Position numbers and translations under genes: made by a program. Shown here piece by piece: positions 45,462-53,510 of a stretch of 64,000 bases of DNA (positions within the stretch are counted from its first letter, which is position 1; each line of letters opens with the position of its first letter). The notes below the pieces were generated by a model, which worked only from the letters and a program-made list of their open reading frames with translations, searched no databases and was not told the DNA's origin. The stretch spans positions 434,001-498,000 of the forward strand of contig NZ_BAAFZV010000001.1 in assembly GCF_045866565.1 (NCBI RefSeq), read 5' to 3'. This DNA comes from Cognatilysobacter claricitrinus. GTDB lineage: Bacteria; Pseudomonadota; Gammaproteobacteria; Xanthomonadales; Xanthomonadaceae.

Positions 45462-46695
45462 GCTGCACCCCCAAGGCCTGATCACGAACATGCGATAGCA
45501 AACTCCGGCTTCCCGTTAGCCTGCCTCGAAGATCCGACACAGCATCTTGAATGCTCGAAAGCCCGACGATGATCGACTCCTGCTCCTCGATCGGTGGCAG
45601 TGCGATTTGCATTTCCTTAAAGAACGGCATGTAGACCGTTTTGATACCCCCGCCCATCGCAATCTTCTTCCAGTACTTGCGCATTGCCCGAAATAGAAAG
45701 TACAGAAAATCAGGCAGTACTGCGTTCGTATCGCAGACAAAGTTCGCAAAGTCTTGGCTGGTCGACATAGGCTTGTCCATTACCGAGCAGAAGCCAACGC
45801 TTGCGGTTCTACACAGCACCACAGTGTCCCTTGGCAGCAATCGTGCAGAGGAGTTGTCTATTCCTTTTTGAGAAACGGTTTCGGCCGTTTCGACGATTCT
45901 TCGAGTATCGAGTCGCTCTGTGTCGCCGAGCGATATCCAAGGAATGTCACCTGACCAATAGTCTTCGTGACGACGGCTGGGGGTATGACCACTTTCAAGC
46001 CTGGCCACATCTGTCAGCCTCACCAGCCTCCAAGTCACAGGAATTTCGTTAATACCGGGCAGCCTGGCTTTGCTCCACTCGCCGGCCTCAATTGGTCTCT
46101 TCTTGGAAGCAAGCCGACCTGTTGTCCAGTTCCAAAGCGATGACTCAAACAAAGCCTCAGCGGCGCTGAGCGCCTCGGAAAATTCGTTGCAGCCATGATC
46201 CATCGCGCTAAAAAGCGTCAATAGGCGCTCTTGCTCGTTGATCGGTGGCAGGGCAAACCGCTGCGCTGCTAGCGTCTTCCAATTCACGGTAGGTGATAGG
46301 GAACCGACAGAAATTTCTACCGCACGATTCATGAACAGATCGCTCTGCATGAAGAACGGTAGAAACTCAGGCAGGACGACGTCAGGCTTGGCTCGCAGCA
46401 CCATCGCATGGGCGGAACAAATCCCATCGAACGCGGCAACACCGAGCTTCCGTTGGTAAGCCCGGCGGCGACCGAAAATGATGTCGCCCTTCTTGAACAT
46501 CAGTTTGGTGGCTTCTACATCGTCCGGCGTGCCCCAGCGCCGAACCTTCATTGAATCGGCATCTAGATGTTCCAGGCCAACGTAATGCTCCATCCCGGAC
46601 TCAGACGGGTTGTCGATGCGAACATTGACGTTGGTCGCCATCTGATCAAAGCGCCAGAGCTTCCAGCTCGACTTCAAGCTTTTGTTGTTAGACAC
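45451..46695 (-). CDS. hsdS: Type I restriction specificity subunit HsdS
   Basis: The DNA-recognition subunit. From the GTG at 46695, which overlaps the hsdM stop, it has 414 residues with two target-recognition domains and two helical conserved regions. The first domain runs to about residue 165, followed by LPPINEQERLLTLF. The second starts near WRLVRLTDVARLESGHTPSRR and ends in LPPIEEQESIIVGLSSIQ. An upstream ATG at 46722 is an alternative start. The recognition sequence cannot be predicted from the protein. The domains are divergent from each other, as normal for a bipartite site. Confidence 0.93.
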   Translation of the reverse strand: MSNNKSLKSSWKLWRFDQMATNVNVRIDNPSESGMEHYVGLEHLDADSMKVRRWGTPDDVEATKLMFKKGDIIFGRRRAYQRKLGVAAFDGICSAHAMVLRAKPDVVLPEFLPFFMQSDLFMNRAVEISVGSLSPTVNWKTLAAQRFALPPINEQERLLTLFSAMDHGCNEFSEALSAAEALFESSLWNWTTGRLASKKRPIEAGEWSKARLPGINEIPVTWRLVRLTDVARLESGHTPSRRHEDYWSGDIPWISLGDTERLDTRRIVETAETVSQKGIDNSSARLLPRDTVVLCRTASVGFCSVMDKPMSTSQDFANFVCDTNAVLPDFLYFLFRAMRKYWKKIAMGGGIKTVYMPFFKEMQIALPPIEEQESIIVGLSSIQDAVSDLRGRLTGSRSLLSHVRDQALGVQHEL

Positions 46696-48214
46696 GTTCG
46701 ATGTCCCCTGCAATGTGTCCATCCAACGTCTCCACCAACGCGTCCATGTGCTGCCAGAAGGCACGACCATCGCTCTCCCATTGCGTCCAGGAGGAGCGCA
46801 GCGATGCCGCGTCACCATTGCTGTCGGTTGCGATGGCTGCGGTAATGCGCTTCACGTACAGCGGTATCGACAGGTTGGCCCCGCCGGTGCCAATCTCGGC
46901 CAGCGTGGCCACCTTGGCGAAACCGGGCACGTCCGCAAACGCCTTGTAGGCGGTCAGGATGCGCTGCTGGTGAGCCGGCGTGAGAAAGCTCTGTGCGCGC
47001 TCGCGAGTGACCTCGTTCACCGCGTCGATGAAGATCACCTTGCCCCTGCGTGCAGCTGTCTTCTTGGCGTTGCAAATGACGATGCACGACTCCATCGGGG
47101 AGTTGTAGAACAGGTTGGGTCCCAGACCTATGACGGCCTCCACCCAGTCTTGCTCGACCATCTTGGCGCGCATGGCGTGTTCCTCGTTGCGGAACAGCAC
47201 GCCATGCGGCCAGAGAACCGCGCAGCGCCCGTTGGCAGTAAGGCTGGTCAGGATGTGCTGCTGGAACGCATAGTCAGCGCGACCCTGCGGCGGCGTGCCC
47301 AGGGAATTGCGGCCCCACTTATCGCTTCTCCAGGCCTCGCGGTTCCACTGCTTGATGGAGTACGGCGGGTTGGCGAGGATCACGTCGAACTGGCGCAGGC
47401 GGTCGCCCTCGACATGCTTGGGATCGGCCAGTGTGTCGCCGCGGATGATCTCGAAGTCCTCCACGCCATGCAGGAACAGGTTCATGCGGGCGATGGACGA
47501 GGTGATCAGGTTGCGCTCCTGCCCATAGAGCTTGAGCGTGCGGTATTCGCCGCCAGAACGCTTCACTTCGTCCAACGCAGAGATCAGCATGCCGCCGGTG
47601 CCGCAAGTCGGGTCGTAGATCGACTCGCCTGCCTGCGGCGCCAGGAGTTGCGTCATCAGGTGGACGACGGTGCGGTTCGTGTAGAACTCGGCGGCCGTGT
47701 GGCCGGAATCATCGGCGAACTTCTTGATCAGGTACTCGTAGGCGTTGCCGAGCTCGTCTTCAGGCACATTGGCCACCGACAGTGCCTGAGTCGAGAAGTG
47801 CTCGATCAGGTTCTTGAGCGTCTCATCGGGCAGGCGCTCGCGATTGGTCCACGGGGCATCGCCGAAGATGCCGTCGAGCAGATCCGGGTTGGCAGTCTCG
47901 ATGGCGCGCATGGCCTTCTGGATGGCCGCGCCGACATTCTTAGGCGCCTGCCGCACGTCTTTCCAATGCGCACCCGCAGGAATCTGAAAACGGTGATTCT
48001 CAGCAAACTGGGCATAGGACAGGTCGCCGCGGGAGTTGGCCAGCGCCGTTTGGTATTCCTCCTCCCATACATCCGAAACGCGCTTGTAGAACAGCAGAGG
48101 GAAGATGAACTGTTTGTAGTCACCGGCGTCAATTAGGCCGCGTAGTAGAACGGCGGCGCCCCAGAGGTAGCTTTCGAGTTCTTGTTGGCTGATGCGCTTG
48201 CTTGGGTGACTCAT
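46688..48214 (-). CDS. hsdM: Type I modification subunit HsdM (first copy)
   Basis: An N6-adenine DNA methyltransferase, 508 residues from the ATG at 48214, which overlaps the stop of the second HsdM gene (ATGA). AdoMet motif I DPTCGTGGM (about 200-208) and catalytic motif IV NPPY (about 280-283) are intact. The N-terminal helical domain (ELESYLWGAAVLLRG) is standard for HsdM. It pairs with HsdS and HsdR encoded immediately downstream and is presumably the conventional partner in the restriction complex. Confidence 0.95.
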   Translation of the reverse strand: MSHPSKRISQQELESYLWGAAVLLRGLIDAGDYKQFIFPLLFYKRVSDVWEEEYQTALANSRGDLSYAQFAENHRFQIPAGAHWKDVRQAPKNVGAAIQKAMRAIETANPDLLDGIFGDAPWTNRERLPDETLKNLIEHFSTQALSVANVPEDELGNAYEYLIKKFADDSGHTAAEFYTNRTVVHLMTQLLAPQAGESIYDPTCGTGGMLISALDEVKRSGGEYRTLKLYGQERNLITSSIARMNLFLHGVEDFEIIRGDTLADPKHVEGDRLRQFDVILANPPYSIKQWNREAWRSDKWGRNSLGTPPQGRADYAFQQHILTSLTANGRCAVLWPHGVLFRNEEHAMRAKMVEQDWVEAVIGLGPNLFYNSPMESCIVICNAKKTAARRGKVIFIDAVNEVTRERAQSFLTPAHQQRILTAYKAFADVPGFAKVATLAEIGTGGANLSIPLYVKRITAAIATDSNGDAASLRSSWTQWESDGRAFWQHMDALVETLDGHIAGDIERV

Positions 48215-49707
48215 TTCAGCCATCCCCCTTCAGTCATGATCTGTGCAAGCCGTTCTTCGGCTTCTCGACACCGGGTGAGCGCATTCTTGAACGCCGCGAC
48301 GGCGTCTGGCAGCGGCGGGATATCTTCTTGCAGTGGCGGCAGGACGTAGCGCGAGATGTTCAGCGTCCAGTCCTCGTTCTTGATCTCGTCAAGGCTGACC
48401 ACCCGGACGGCGTCCTGCACATGGGCAAAGTTGCAATACCAGCTGAGGATGTCGGCGGCGTGCTCGGGTTCCAGATAATTCTGCGCACGGCCTCGGCGAA
48501 ACAGACGCGAGGCGTCCGCGATAAGCACCTTTTGCTTGCGTGCGGCTGGCTTTCGCTTGCGGAGCACTAGGATGCAAGCGGCGAGGCCAGTGCCATAGAA
48601 CAGGTTGGATGCGAGCCCGATGACCGCCTCGACGAGGTCCATTTCTAGAAGCTTCTGGCGGATGCTTCCCTCGGCGCCCTTCCGGAACAGCGCGCCCTGG
48701 GGCAGCACCACAGCCATTCGGCCTGAGGCATCTGCCATGGACTTGACCATGTGTTGCACCCAGGCAAAGTCTCCGTTGGACGTCGGCGGCAGACCCGCAA
48801 AGTTGCGGCCGAAAGGATCGTTCTGCCACAGCTCCTCGCCCCACTTCTCGAGAGAAAATGGCGGGTTGGCGATGACGCAGTCGAAGGTCGCCAGGCGGTC
48901 ACCCTCGAAAAAAGCTGGATTCCTCAGAGTGTCACTCCGGACGACCTGGAAGTCCTCGATGCCGTGCAGGAACAGATTCATGCGCGCGATGGATGACGTG
49001 GTGAGGTTCTTTTCCTGCCCGTAGAGCTTGCCCCACAGGCGTTTGACGTCGCCGTGCATCTGCTCGACGTGCTGGACCGCGGCCAGCAACATACCGCCGG
49101 TACCGCAGGCCGGGTCGTAGATGGTCTCGGCCTCTTTGGGGTCAAGCATGTCGATCATCAGGCGCACCACACTGCGCGGCGTATAGAACTCGCCGGCCTT
49201 CTTGTTCGTCGCGTCCGCGAACTTCTTGATCAGGTACTCGTATGCGTCTCCGAGCACGTCCGAGGCGACCTGCTTGTTGCCGAGCGGCAGCTTCGAGAAA
49301 TGCTCGATCAGGTCCTTTAGTAGCGCGTCCGACAACCGCTCCTTGTTCGACCACTGTGCGTCGCCGAAGACGCCATAGAGCGAATCAGGGTTCGCCTTTT
49401 CGATCTCGCGCATCGCGCGCTGTAGGACGGCACCCACGTTTGTCGCCTTGGTGCGAACATCGTTCCAGTGGCAGTCCTCGGGAATCTGAAAGCGGTGTGA
49501 TTCCGGAAACCAGGCAAGTTGCTCGTCGCCAGTTTCGTCGACGATCTCCTGATACTCCTCGTCCCAGACATCGCAGATCCGCTTGAAGAAAAGCAGCGGA
49601 AAAATGTACGTCTTGAAATCCGCCGCATCGACAGGGCCGCGCAGGATGTTGGCGGACTCCCAGAGGTGGCTTTCAAGCTGAGCGAGCGTGATGTTTTGTG
49701 TGATCAA
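48211..49707 (-). CDS. Second HsdM-type N6-adenine methyltransferase
   Basis: A 498-residue paralogue of the adjacent HsdM, sharing its layout: the helical N-terminus (LAQLESHLWESANILRG), motif I DPACGTGGM (about 197) and motif IV NPPF (about 280). The two are clearly related but not near-identical, so this is an old duplication or a second acquisition. The start shown is a TTG at 49707 giving the expected N-terminus, with no good ribosome binding site, so it is uncertain. It sits between the M/S-like fusion gene and hsdM. It may pair with the fusion's specificity-like half to form a second methylase. Confidence 0.9.
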   Translation of the reverse strand: MITQNITLAQLESHLWESANILRGPVDAADFKTYIFPLLFFKRICDVWDEEYQEIVDETGDEQLAWFPESHRFQIPEDCHWNDVRTKATNVGAVLQRAMREIEKANPDSLYGVFGDAQWSNKERLSDALLKDLIEHFSKLPLGNKQVASDVLGDAYEYLIKKFADATNKKAGEFYTPRSVVRLMIDMLDPKEAETIYDPACGTGGMLLAAVQHVEQMHGDVKRLWGKLYGQEKNLTTSSIARMNLFLHGIEDFQVVRSDTLRNPAFFEGDRLATFDCVIANPPFSLEKWGEELWQNDPFGRNFAGLPPTSNGDFAWVQHMVKSMADASGRMAVVLPQGALFRKGAEGSIRQKLLEMDLVEAVIGLASNLFYGTGLAACILVLRKRKPAARKQKVLIADASRLFRRGRAQNYLEPEHAADILSWYCNFAHVQDAVRVVSLDEIKNEDWTLNISRYVLPPLQEDIPPLPDAVAAFKNALTRCREAEERLAQIMTEGGWLK

Positions 49708-49749
49708 GTTTTTGTCCCAAGTACAAGGGCGTGACCGGATGCGATGGGA

Positions 49750-51540
49750 TTACTGGAGCATTCCGGCTGCCCAATCGTTTCCAGCGATAGCGAACTGTTG
49801 ACGCGTGAGATCCTCGATCTGTTGCTGCAGCGCCTCTTCCGCATCGAGCACATCGCCCGCGTGACGAGCGCTTGCCATCGACAGCTCGGGAACTTCAAGC
49901 TTCAAAAGATCGCGAAGAGTGACCATGGGGATCGTCGACCCGCTTGTGATCGTCTTGAGCAGGTCCTGACCAAGTTTCGAGCGCAACAACAAGAAGAGGG
50001 CCTTCGGGTCAACAGGGGCCCCGGATCTCGTACGCAGGACCGTGGCAGAAGAGCCCGCAACCCAGCCTCCGTTGCCGGGCTTCGGGACGTGATCCGGGAC
50101 AATGCCAACCTTGCCCGTGCTGCCCCGGATGGTCAGCACGATGTCTCCAGGCAGTAGGAACTGATCAAACCCCTTGTTCATGGCCGCGGGCTCCGCGTAG
50201 AGCTCGCGCCCAGCGCGGACATATCCGACAGGGGGTATGTCTGCCGTGCCGACCTCGCGGACGGAGAACAGACCGTCGCCGGGATTCGCGGCAGCAGTCA
50301 ACGGCCTTACGGTTTCCACTAGGTCCCCCAGTGGTACGAGCCGCGCGCCGGCCAGCTTGGAGAGAAGTTTTTCGTGATTCGCCGCGAGCACGTATCGAGC
50401 CACCAGGAGCTGATAGTCGTTGGCCTCGATCTCGACGCGAGAAATGGTCCGCGCCACGGGAGTGCGCTCGTCGCTCATCGCGTCATCGACGATCCGGTCG
50501 ATGTTCACCAACGTTGTCCGGGTTCGAGTTGCGGATTCGCGAAAGTCGTCACCACTGGCGTTTACGAAACGAACGCGGTCCGCAGCGCCAGCTGGTCCCA
50601 GGACCAGCACGGCAATCTGGATTGCGGTTCCGAGAACCAGGCCCGGCGGAAGCGAAACCACTGCCTGCAGACGACCCGAATCAACGATCTGCTGGCGCAG
50701 AGCCCGGTCCGAGCCGAGACCTTGTAGAACGCTATGCGGAACAGCGACGATCGCTCGCTTGCTGGACTGAGCGAGCAGGTGCTGAACCGCCAATACCGCC
50801 CAGGTCGCTTTTGGAATGTCGAAGCGATCGAAAAGATCTCGTTCAACAATTCCGGGTTCAGGCTTGACGCCCAACGGTGGGAGGGCAATGGCGACATCGC
50901 ACTGGCGCAGCTTTCCCCTGCTCACGAATGCTGGGGAACGCACCGGATCACTGAACGAGGTTTCAAGTCCTTTGCCGGAAAAGATCTCCACCAGCGCTGG
51001 AAATGGGCTTGCCACAGGGTTTTCGACCATGACGCTGCACCCGCGGCGACTCAGGCGATCTGCAAGCTGCGCGGTCACGTCCCAGGCCGTGTATGCAGTA
51101 GCGCCCTCCAGCGGGCCTGCGAGTCGGACCATGAGATCTGCTAGTGACGGTTCGATCGTCGGCCAGTAGTGCTGGATGCTGACAACATCAAATGCGACAT
51201 CTGCAGGCGAGAAGTCCGCCAACAAGCCATCGCCTTCAAGTCTGACCGCGTCTTCCGCGACCTGCTGAAGACGTGCACTGGCGTTGGCTGCTGCGGTCGC
51301 CGCGCCCTGGAACGCCAAGGCAAACGGAGACGCGGCCCTTTCAAGCTCCGCCAAACCTTCAACGAGGCCTTCCGTTCCGCGCTGCTGGACGCGCTCAAGT
51401 CGAAGTGCTGGCTCCACCGATTCCCGCGCAGAAAGACGCGCCCACGCAAGCATTTGAATCGAAAGCAGGATCGCGTCGGGACCGCGCACGGGCGTCGCCG
51501 TGAAGTGGTCGACCAGCTGCCATAGAACCTTGGCGCTCAT
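49750..51540 (-). CDS. HsdM-like/HsdS-like fusion with degenerate methylase motifs
   Basis: A 596-residue protein in two parts. Residues 1 to about 380 have the order of an N6-adenine methylase, but motif I is lost and motif IV reads ALPPLG (about 215-220) where NPPY/F is expected, so catalysis is unlikely. Residues about 390-596 resemble one target-recognition half of HsdS (LVPLGDLVETVRPL, then LPGDIVLTIRGSTGKVG, and a C-terminal helix LDAEEALQQQIEDL). It precedes two intact hsdM genes in the operon. It may act as a specificity or regulatory subunit for the second HsdM. The annotation as a fusion is by motif order only. Confidence 0.75.
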   Translation of the reverse strand: MSAKVLWQLVDHFTATPVRGPDAILLSIQMLAWARLSARESVEPALRLERVQQRGTEGLVEGLAELERAASPFALAFQGAATAAANASARLQQVAEDAVRLEGDGLLADFSPADVAFDVVSIQHYWPTIEPSLADLMVRLAGPLEGATAYTAWDVTAQLADRLSRRGCSVMVENPVASPFPALVEIFSGKGLETSFSDPVRSPAFVSRGKLRQCDVAIALPPLGVKPEPGIVERDLFDRFDIPKATWAVLAVQHLLAQSSKRAIVAVPHSVLQGLGSDRALRQQIVDSGRLQAVVSLPPGLVLGTAIQIAVLVLGPAGAADRVRFVNASGDDFRESATRTRTTLVNIDRIVDDAMSDERTPVARTISRVEIEANDYQLLVARYVLAANHEKLLSKLAGARLVPLGDLVETVRPLTAAANPGDGLFSVREVGTADIPPVGYVRAGRELYAEPAAMNKGFDQFLLPGDIVLTIRGSTGKVGIVPDHVPKPGNGGWVAGSSATVLRTRSGAPVDPKALFLLLRSKLGQDLLKTITSGSTIPMVTLRDLLKLEVPELSMASARHAGDVLDAEEALQQQIEDLTRQQFAIAGNDWAAGMLQ

Positions 51541-51543
51541 TTG

Positions 51544-51801
51544 TCAGTACCTCGGGTGGGGCAGGTTGTAGGTCGTGATGAGGGACTCACCGGTCTCGAC
51601 TACGACCAGCCCGCCCTTGTCTTGGATCCTCTTTAGGACCCGAAGCTTTTGCATGAGCTGATCGATGACCTTGGCGGCATCGCGCCGGCCCAGGACGAGC
51701 TTGTCGCCTTCGGGCACTCCGTAATCCCTCACGAGCTCGACCATCTCGCGGCTTACGCCACGCTGGGACATGCGTTGGGCGAAATGGCGGGTTGTGTGCA
51801 T
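51544..51801 (-). CDS. DUF4258-like small protein
   Basis: An 85-residue protein from the ATG at 51801, with GGGAGG seven bases upstream. It matches the DUF4258 pattern (THHFxxRMxQRGVS-like start, here TRHFAQRMSQRGVSREMVELV, then a C-terminal beta-rich half VVVETGESLITTYNL). DUF4258 proteins resemble RelE-type toxins in fold, and their roles are mostly unknown. It ends 3 bases before the fusion gene start, so it is the first gene of the restriction operon and may be a regulator or toxin-like component. Confidence 0.75.
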   Translation of the reverse strand: MHTTRHFAQRMSQRGVSREMVELVRDYGVPEGDKLVLGRRDAAKVIDQLMQKLRVLKRIQDKGGLVVVETGESLITTYNLPHPRY

Positions 51802-51850
51802 TTGCCGGCCTCCCTGGATCTGCGGCCAGAGTGGGCCATGCTGCATCTAC

Positions 51851-51883
51851 TGTCAATAGGTAGCTCCTACTTTTTTATAGTAG
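51851..51883 (-). promoter_or_regulatory. Probable promoter/operator of the restriction operon
   Basis: On the minus strand a TTGACA hexamer (51851-51856) lies about 50 bases before the first gene, next to two overlapping short palindromes, GTAG-CTC-CTAC (51860-51870) and CTACT-N7-AGTAG (51867-51883). No good -10 follows at 17 bases, so the promoter itself is uncertain, while the palindromes suggest a regulator site. Confidence 0.4.
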
Positions 51884-51944
51884 CCAAGCGCCGCGCCCAT
51901 CACCTAACCGCTGGCTCATGCTCCGACTTGCTCGACCTGAGGCC

Positions 51945-51993
51945 AAAAAAATCCCCACCATTCCGCCAGCCCGCACTAGTGGCGGGCTGGCGG
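51945..51993 (-). terminator. Terminator downstream of the small gene at 52000
   Basis: A perfect 12-bp stem (CCGCCAGCCCGC / GCGGGCTGGCGG, 51963-51993) with a 7-base loop, followed on the minus strand about 12 bases later by TTTTTTT. It separates the small gene and DUF932 gene from the restriction operon. Confidence 0.7.
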
Positions 51994-51999
51994 GTAATT

Positions 52000-52104
52000 T
52001 CACTCTGGTGATTCCCCTCGGCTGGCGTGCATCCGATGCAAATACACGCCCAGGCCGAACATGGCGAAGCCGTACACGACAACGCCACCGACGATTTTCA
52101 GCAT
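52000..52104 (-). CDS. 34-residue single-helix membrane peptide
   Basis: A tiny gene starting at the ATG at 52104 with AAGGAG seven bases upstream and ending at TGA 52000-52002, just before a terminator. The peptide has one hydrophobic helix (IVGGVVVYGFAMFGLGVYL) followed by a basic, polar tail ending in RGESPE. The combination of a perfect ribosome binding site, a coherent transmembrane segment and a terminator directly after it supports a real small protein. The function is unknown; it could be a toxin-like or accessory peptide. Confidence 0.6.
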   Translation of the reverse strand: MLKIVGGVVVYGFAMFGLGVYLHRMHASRGESPE

Positions 52105-52226
52105 GGCGCACTCCTTCTGTTCGAATCCAACGGGTCTGCCCTCTGTGGGCATTTCGTAGCTATTCGTCGCAAGGGCGGACGACAGGCTTCTTCGTATCGA
52201 TCAGCGCGTCAGTCGATGTGGAAGCA

Positions 52227-53183
52227 TCAGGACACCAGTTCCAGAACCTCATCCCAGGCCCTCTGCTTGATCTGGGCGCCTTGGCCGAACCACGCCGCAT
52301 CCCGGCGGTGGTCCTCGCTGCGCGCCCTGCGGTGGTGGTCGACGAACTCGGTGACGCTGTTGAGCAACCCCCACGCCGTACCACGGCTGGAGGACAGCAT
52401 TACGCCGCGGCCACCACCTTCGTGCAGGGCACGGACGGTCGCCAGCGCCTGTTCGTTGACCACGTTCGCCTTGCCGTCCTGGACTTTGTAAGTGAGCACG
52501 CGACGCAGCAACCCTTCGACGGTGTCCGGATCCACAGGGCACTCCACCAACGCTTTCATTCGGTCCACAAAGCCATCCCACGACGAGACGGTGATGCCGA
52601 GCTGGCGCTTGACCGTGTCCGCATCGAAATGGCTGCGGTGCGGCACCTTGATCGCACCCTTCGCTTCACCCAGCGCGATCCGCAACGTGTTGTTGCACAC
52701 GACGCGGACCGAGGTGAACTGGGCCGTCGTCGCCAGCGTTCCGTCGCAGGCAGTGGCGAGCAACAGATAGCCGTCCACCCGGTCGCGACCTTTGAGCACC
52801 ATGCTCTGCCCAGTCCTGGCCAACGCCCAGAACTTGCGTCCTTCGCGAAGCACGCCTGCCGATTCCAGTTCAAACCCATTCTCGGCGGTCAAATCTCGGT
52901 AGAACTCCAAAACATCGCCTGGTTGGACCACCCTGAAGCGTTTACTGACAACGGCCAAAGCGGCCTTGGTGTCTGAGCGGTAGAGAACTTTGTTCTCGGG
53001 GAAAGATTTAATGGTGCCGACGTTCTTGCCGCCCGTGATGTATTGAACCTCCGACTCTTGAATTTCCCAATTCATCCCGGCTTGCTCCTTCCAGCTCTCG
53101 ATCGGCTGCTGGGGAGCGAGTTTGTTTCCAAGGCCGTGCCAAGGCTTCTCTCCGGTGTAGGCCATCGTTTCGACCAAATGCAT
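52227..53183 (-). CDS. DUF932 phage/plasmid-like protein
   Basis: A 318-residue protein of the DUF932 (phage/plasmid-like TIGR03299) family, recognised by the N-terminal MAYTGEKPWHGLGNKL and the central VVCNNTLRIAL element. Members are widespread on plasmids, phages and islands and their biochemical role is not settled. The ATG at 53183 is the preferred start. Another 50 codons are open upstream but do not resemble the family. It is flanked by two tiny membrane-peptide-like ORFs on the same strand. Confidence 0.85.
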   Translation of the reverse strand: MHLVETMAYTGEKPWHGLGNKLAPQQPIESWKEQAGMNWEIQESEVQYITGGKNVGTIKSFPENKVLYRSDTKAALAVVSKRFRVVQPGDVLEFYRDLTAENGFELESAGVLREGRKFWALARTGQSMVLKGRDRVDGYLLLATACDGTLATTAQFTSVRVVCNNTLRIALGEAKGAIKVPHRSHFDADTVKRQLGITVSSWDGFVDRMKALVECPVDPDTVEGLLRRVLTYKVQDGKANVVNEQALATVRALHEGGGRGVMLSSSRGTAWGLLNSVTEFVDHHRRARSEDHRRDAAWFGQGAQIKQRAWDEVLELVS

Positions 53184-53268
53184 CTCATTCACCCATTTGT
53201 TGACGGCATAACGCACAAGGCCCGAGCGCAATGCCGGGCCTTGTATGGGATGCCAGAAGTGGATTTGA

Positions 53269-53373
53269 TCAGGGGCGGCGCGGGCCGCATGTCGTGCAAT
53301 TAGCGATGCCGGCCAAAACAGAAGCGGCCACAACCAGGACGCAGTAGATTGCGTCGAACTTGTCTCTCGTCAC
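53269..53373 (-). CDS. Possible 34-residue membrane peptide
   Basis: A small open frame from a GTG at 53373 to TGA at 53269, giving one hydrophobic helix (AIYCVLVVAASVLAGIA) and a short CTTC-containing polar tail. The ribosome binding site is weak (GGTGA). It is listed because it has the same size and layout as the better supported peptide at 52000-52104 and lies on the other side of the DUF932 gene. The remainder of the 327-bp gap up to 53510 holds no other candidate. Confidence 0.35.
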   Translation of the reverse strand: MTRDKFDAIYCVLVVAASVLAGIANCTTCGPRRP

Positions 53374-53510
53374 ATCAGTTCACCCGGTTAGGACGCATCG
53401 AGCGGTGCGTCTAAGCGCGAAGCGGTACTCCACCAGCTTCGGGTGAGTGATATAGGTCTGAACGTTTTTTCAGTCGACTTCCGTGAAATCAGGACCGCGA
53501 CCGAAGTGCT

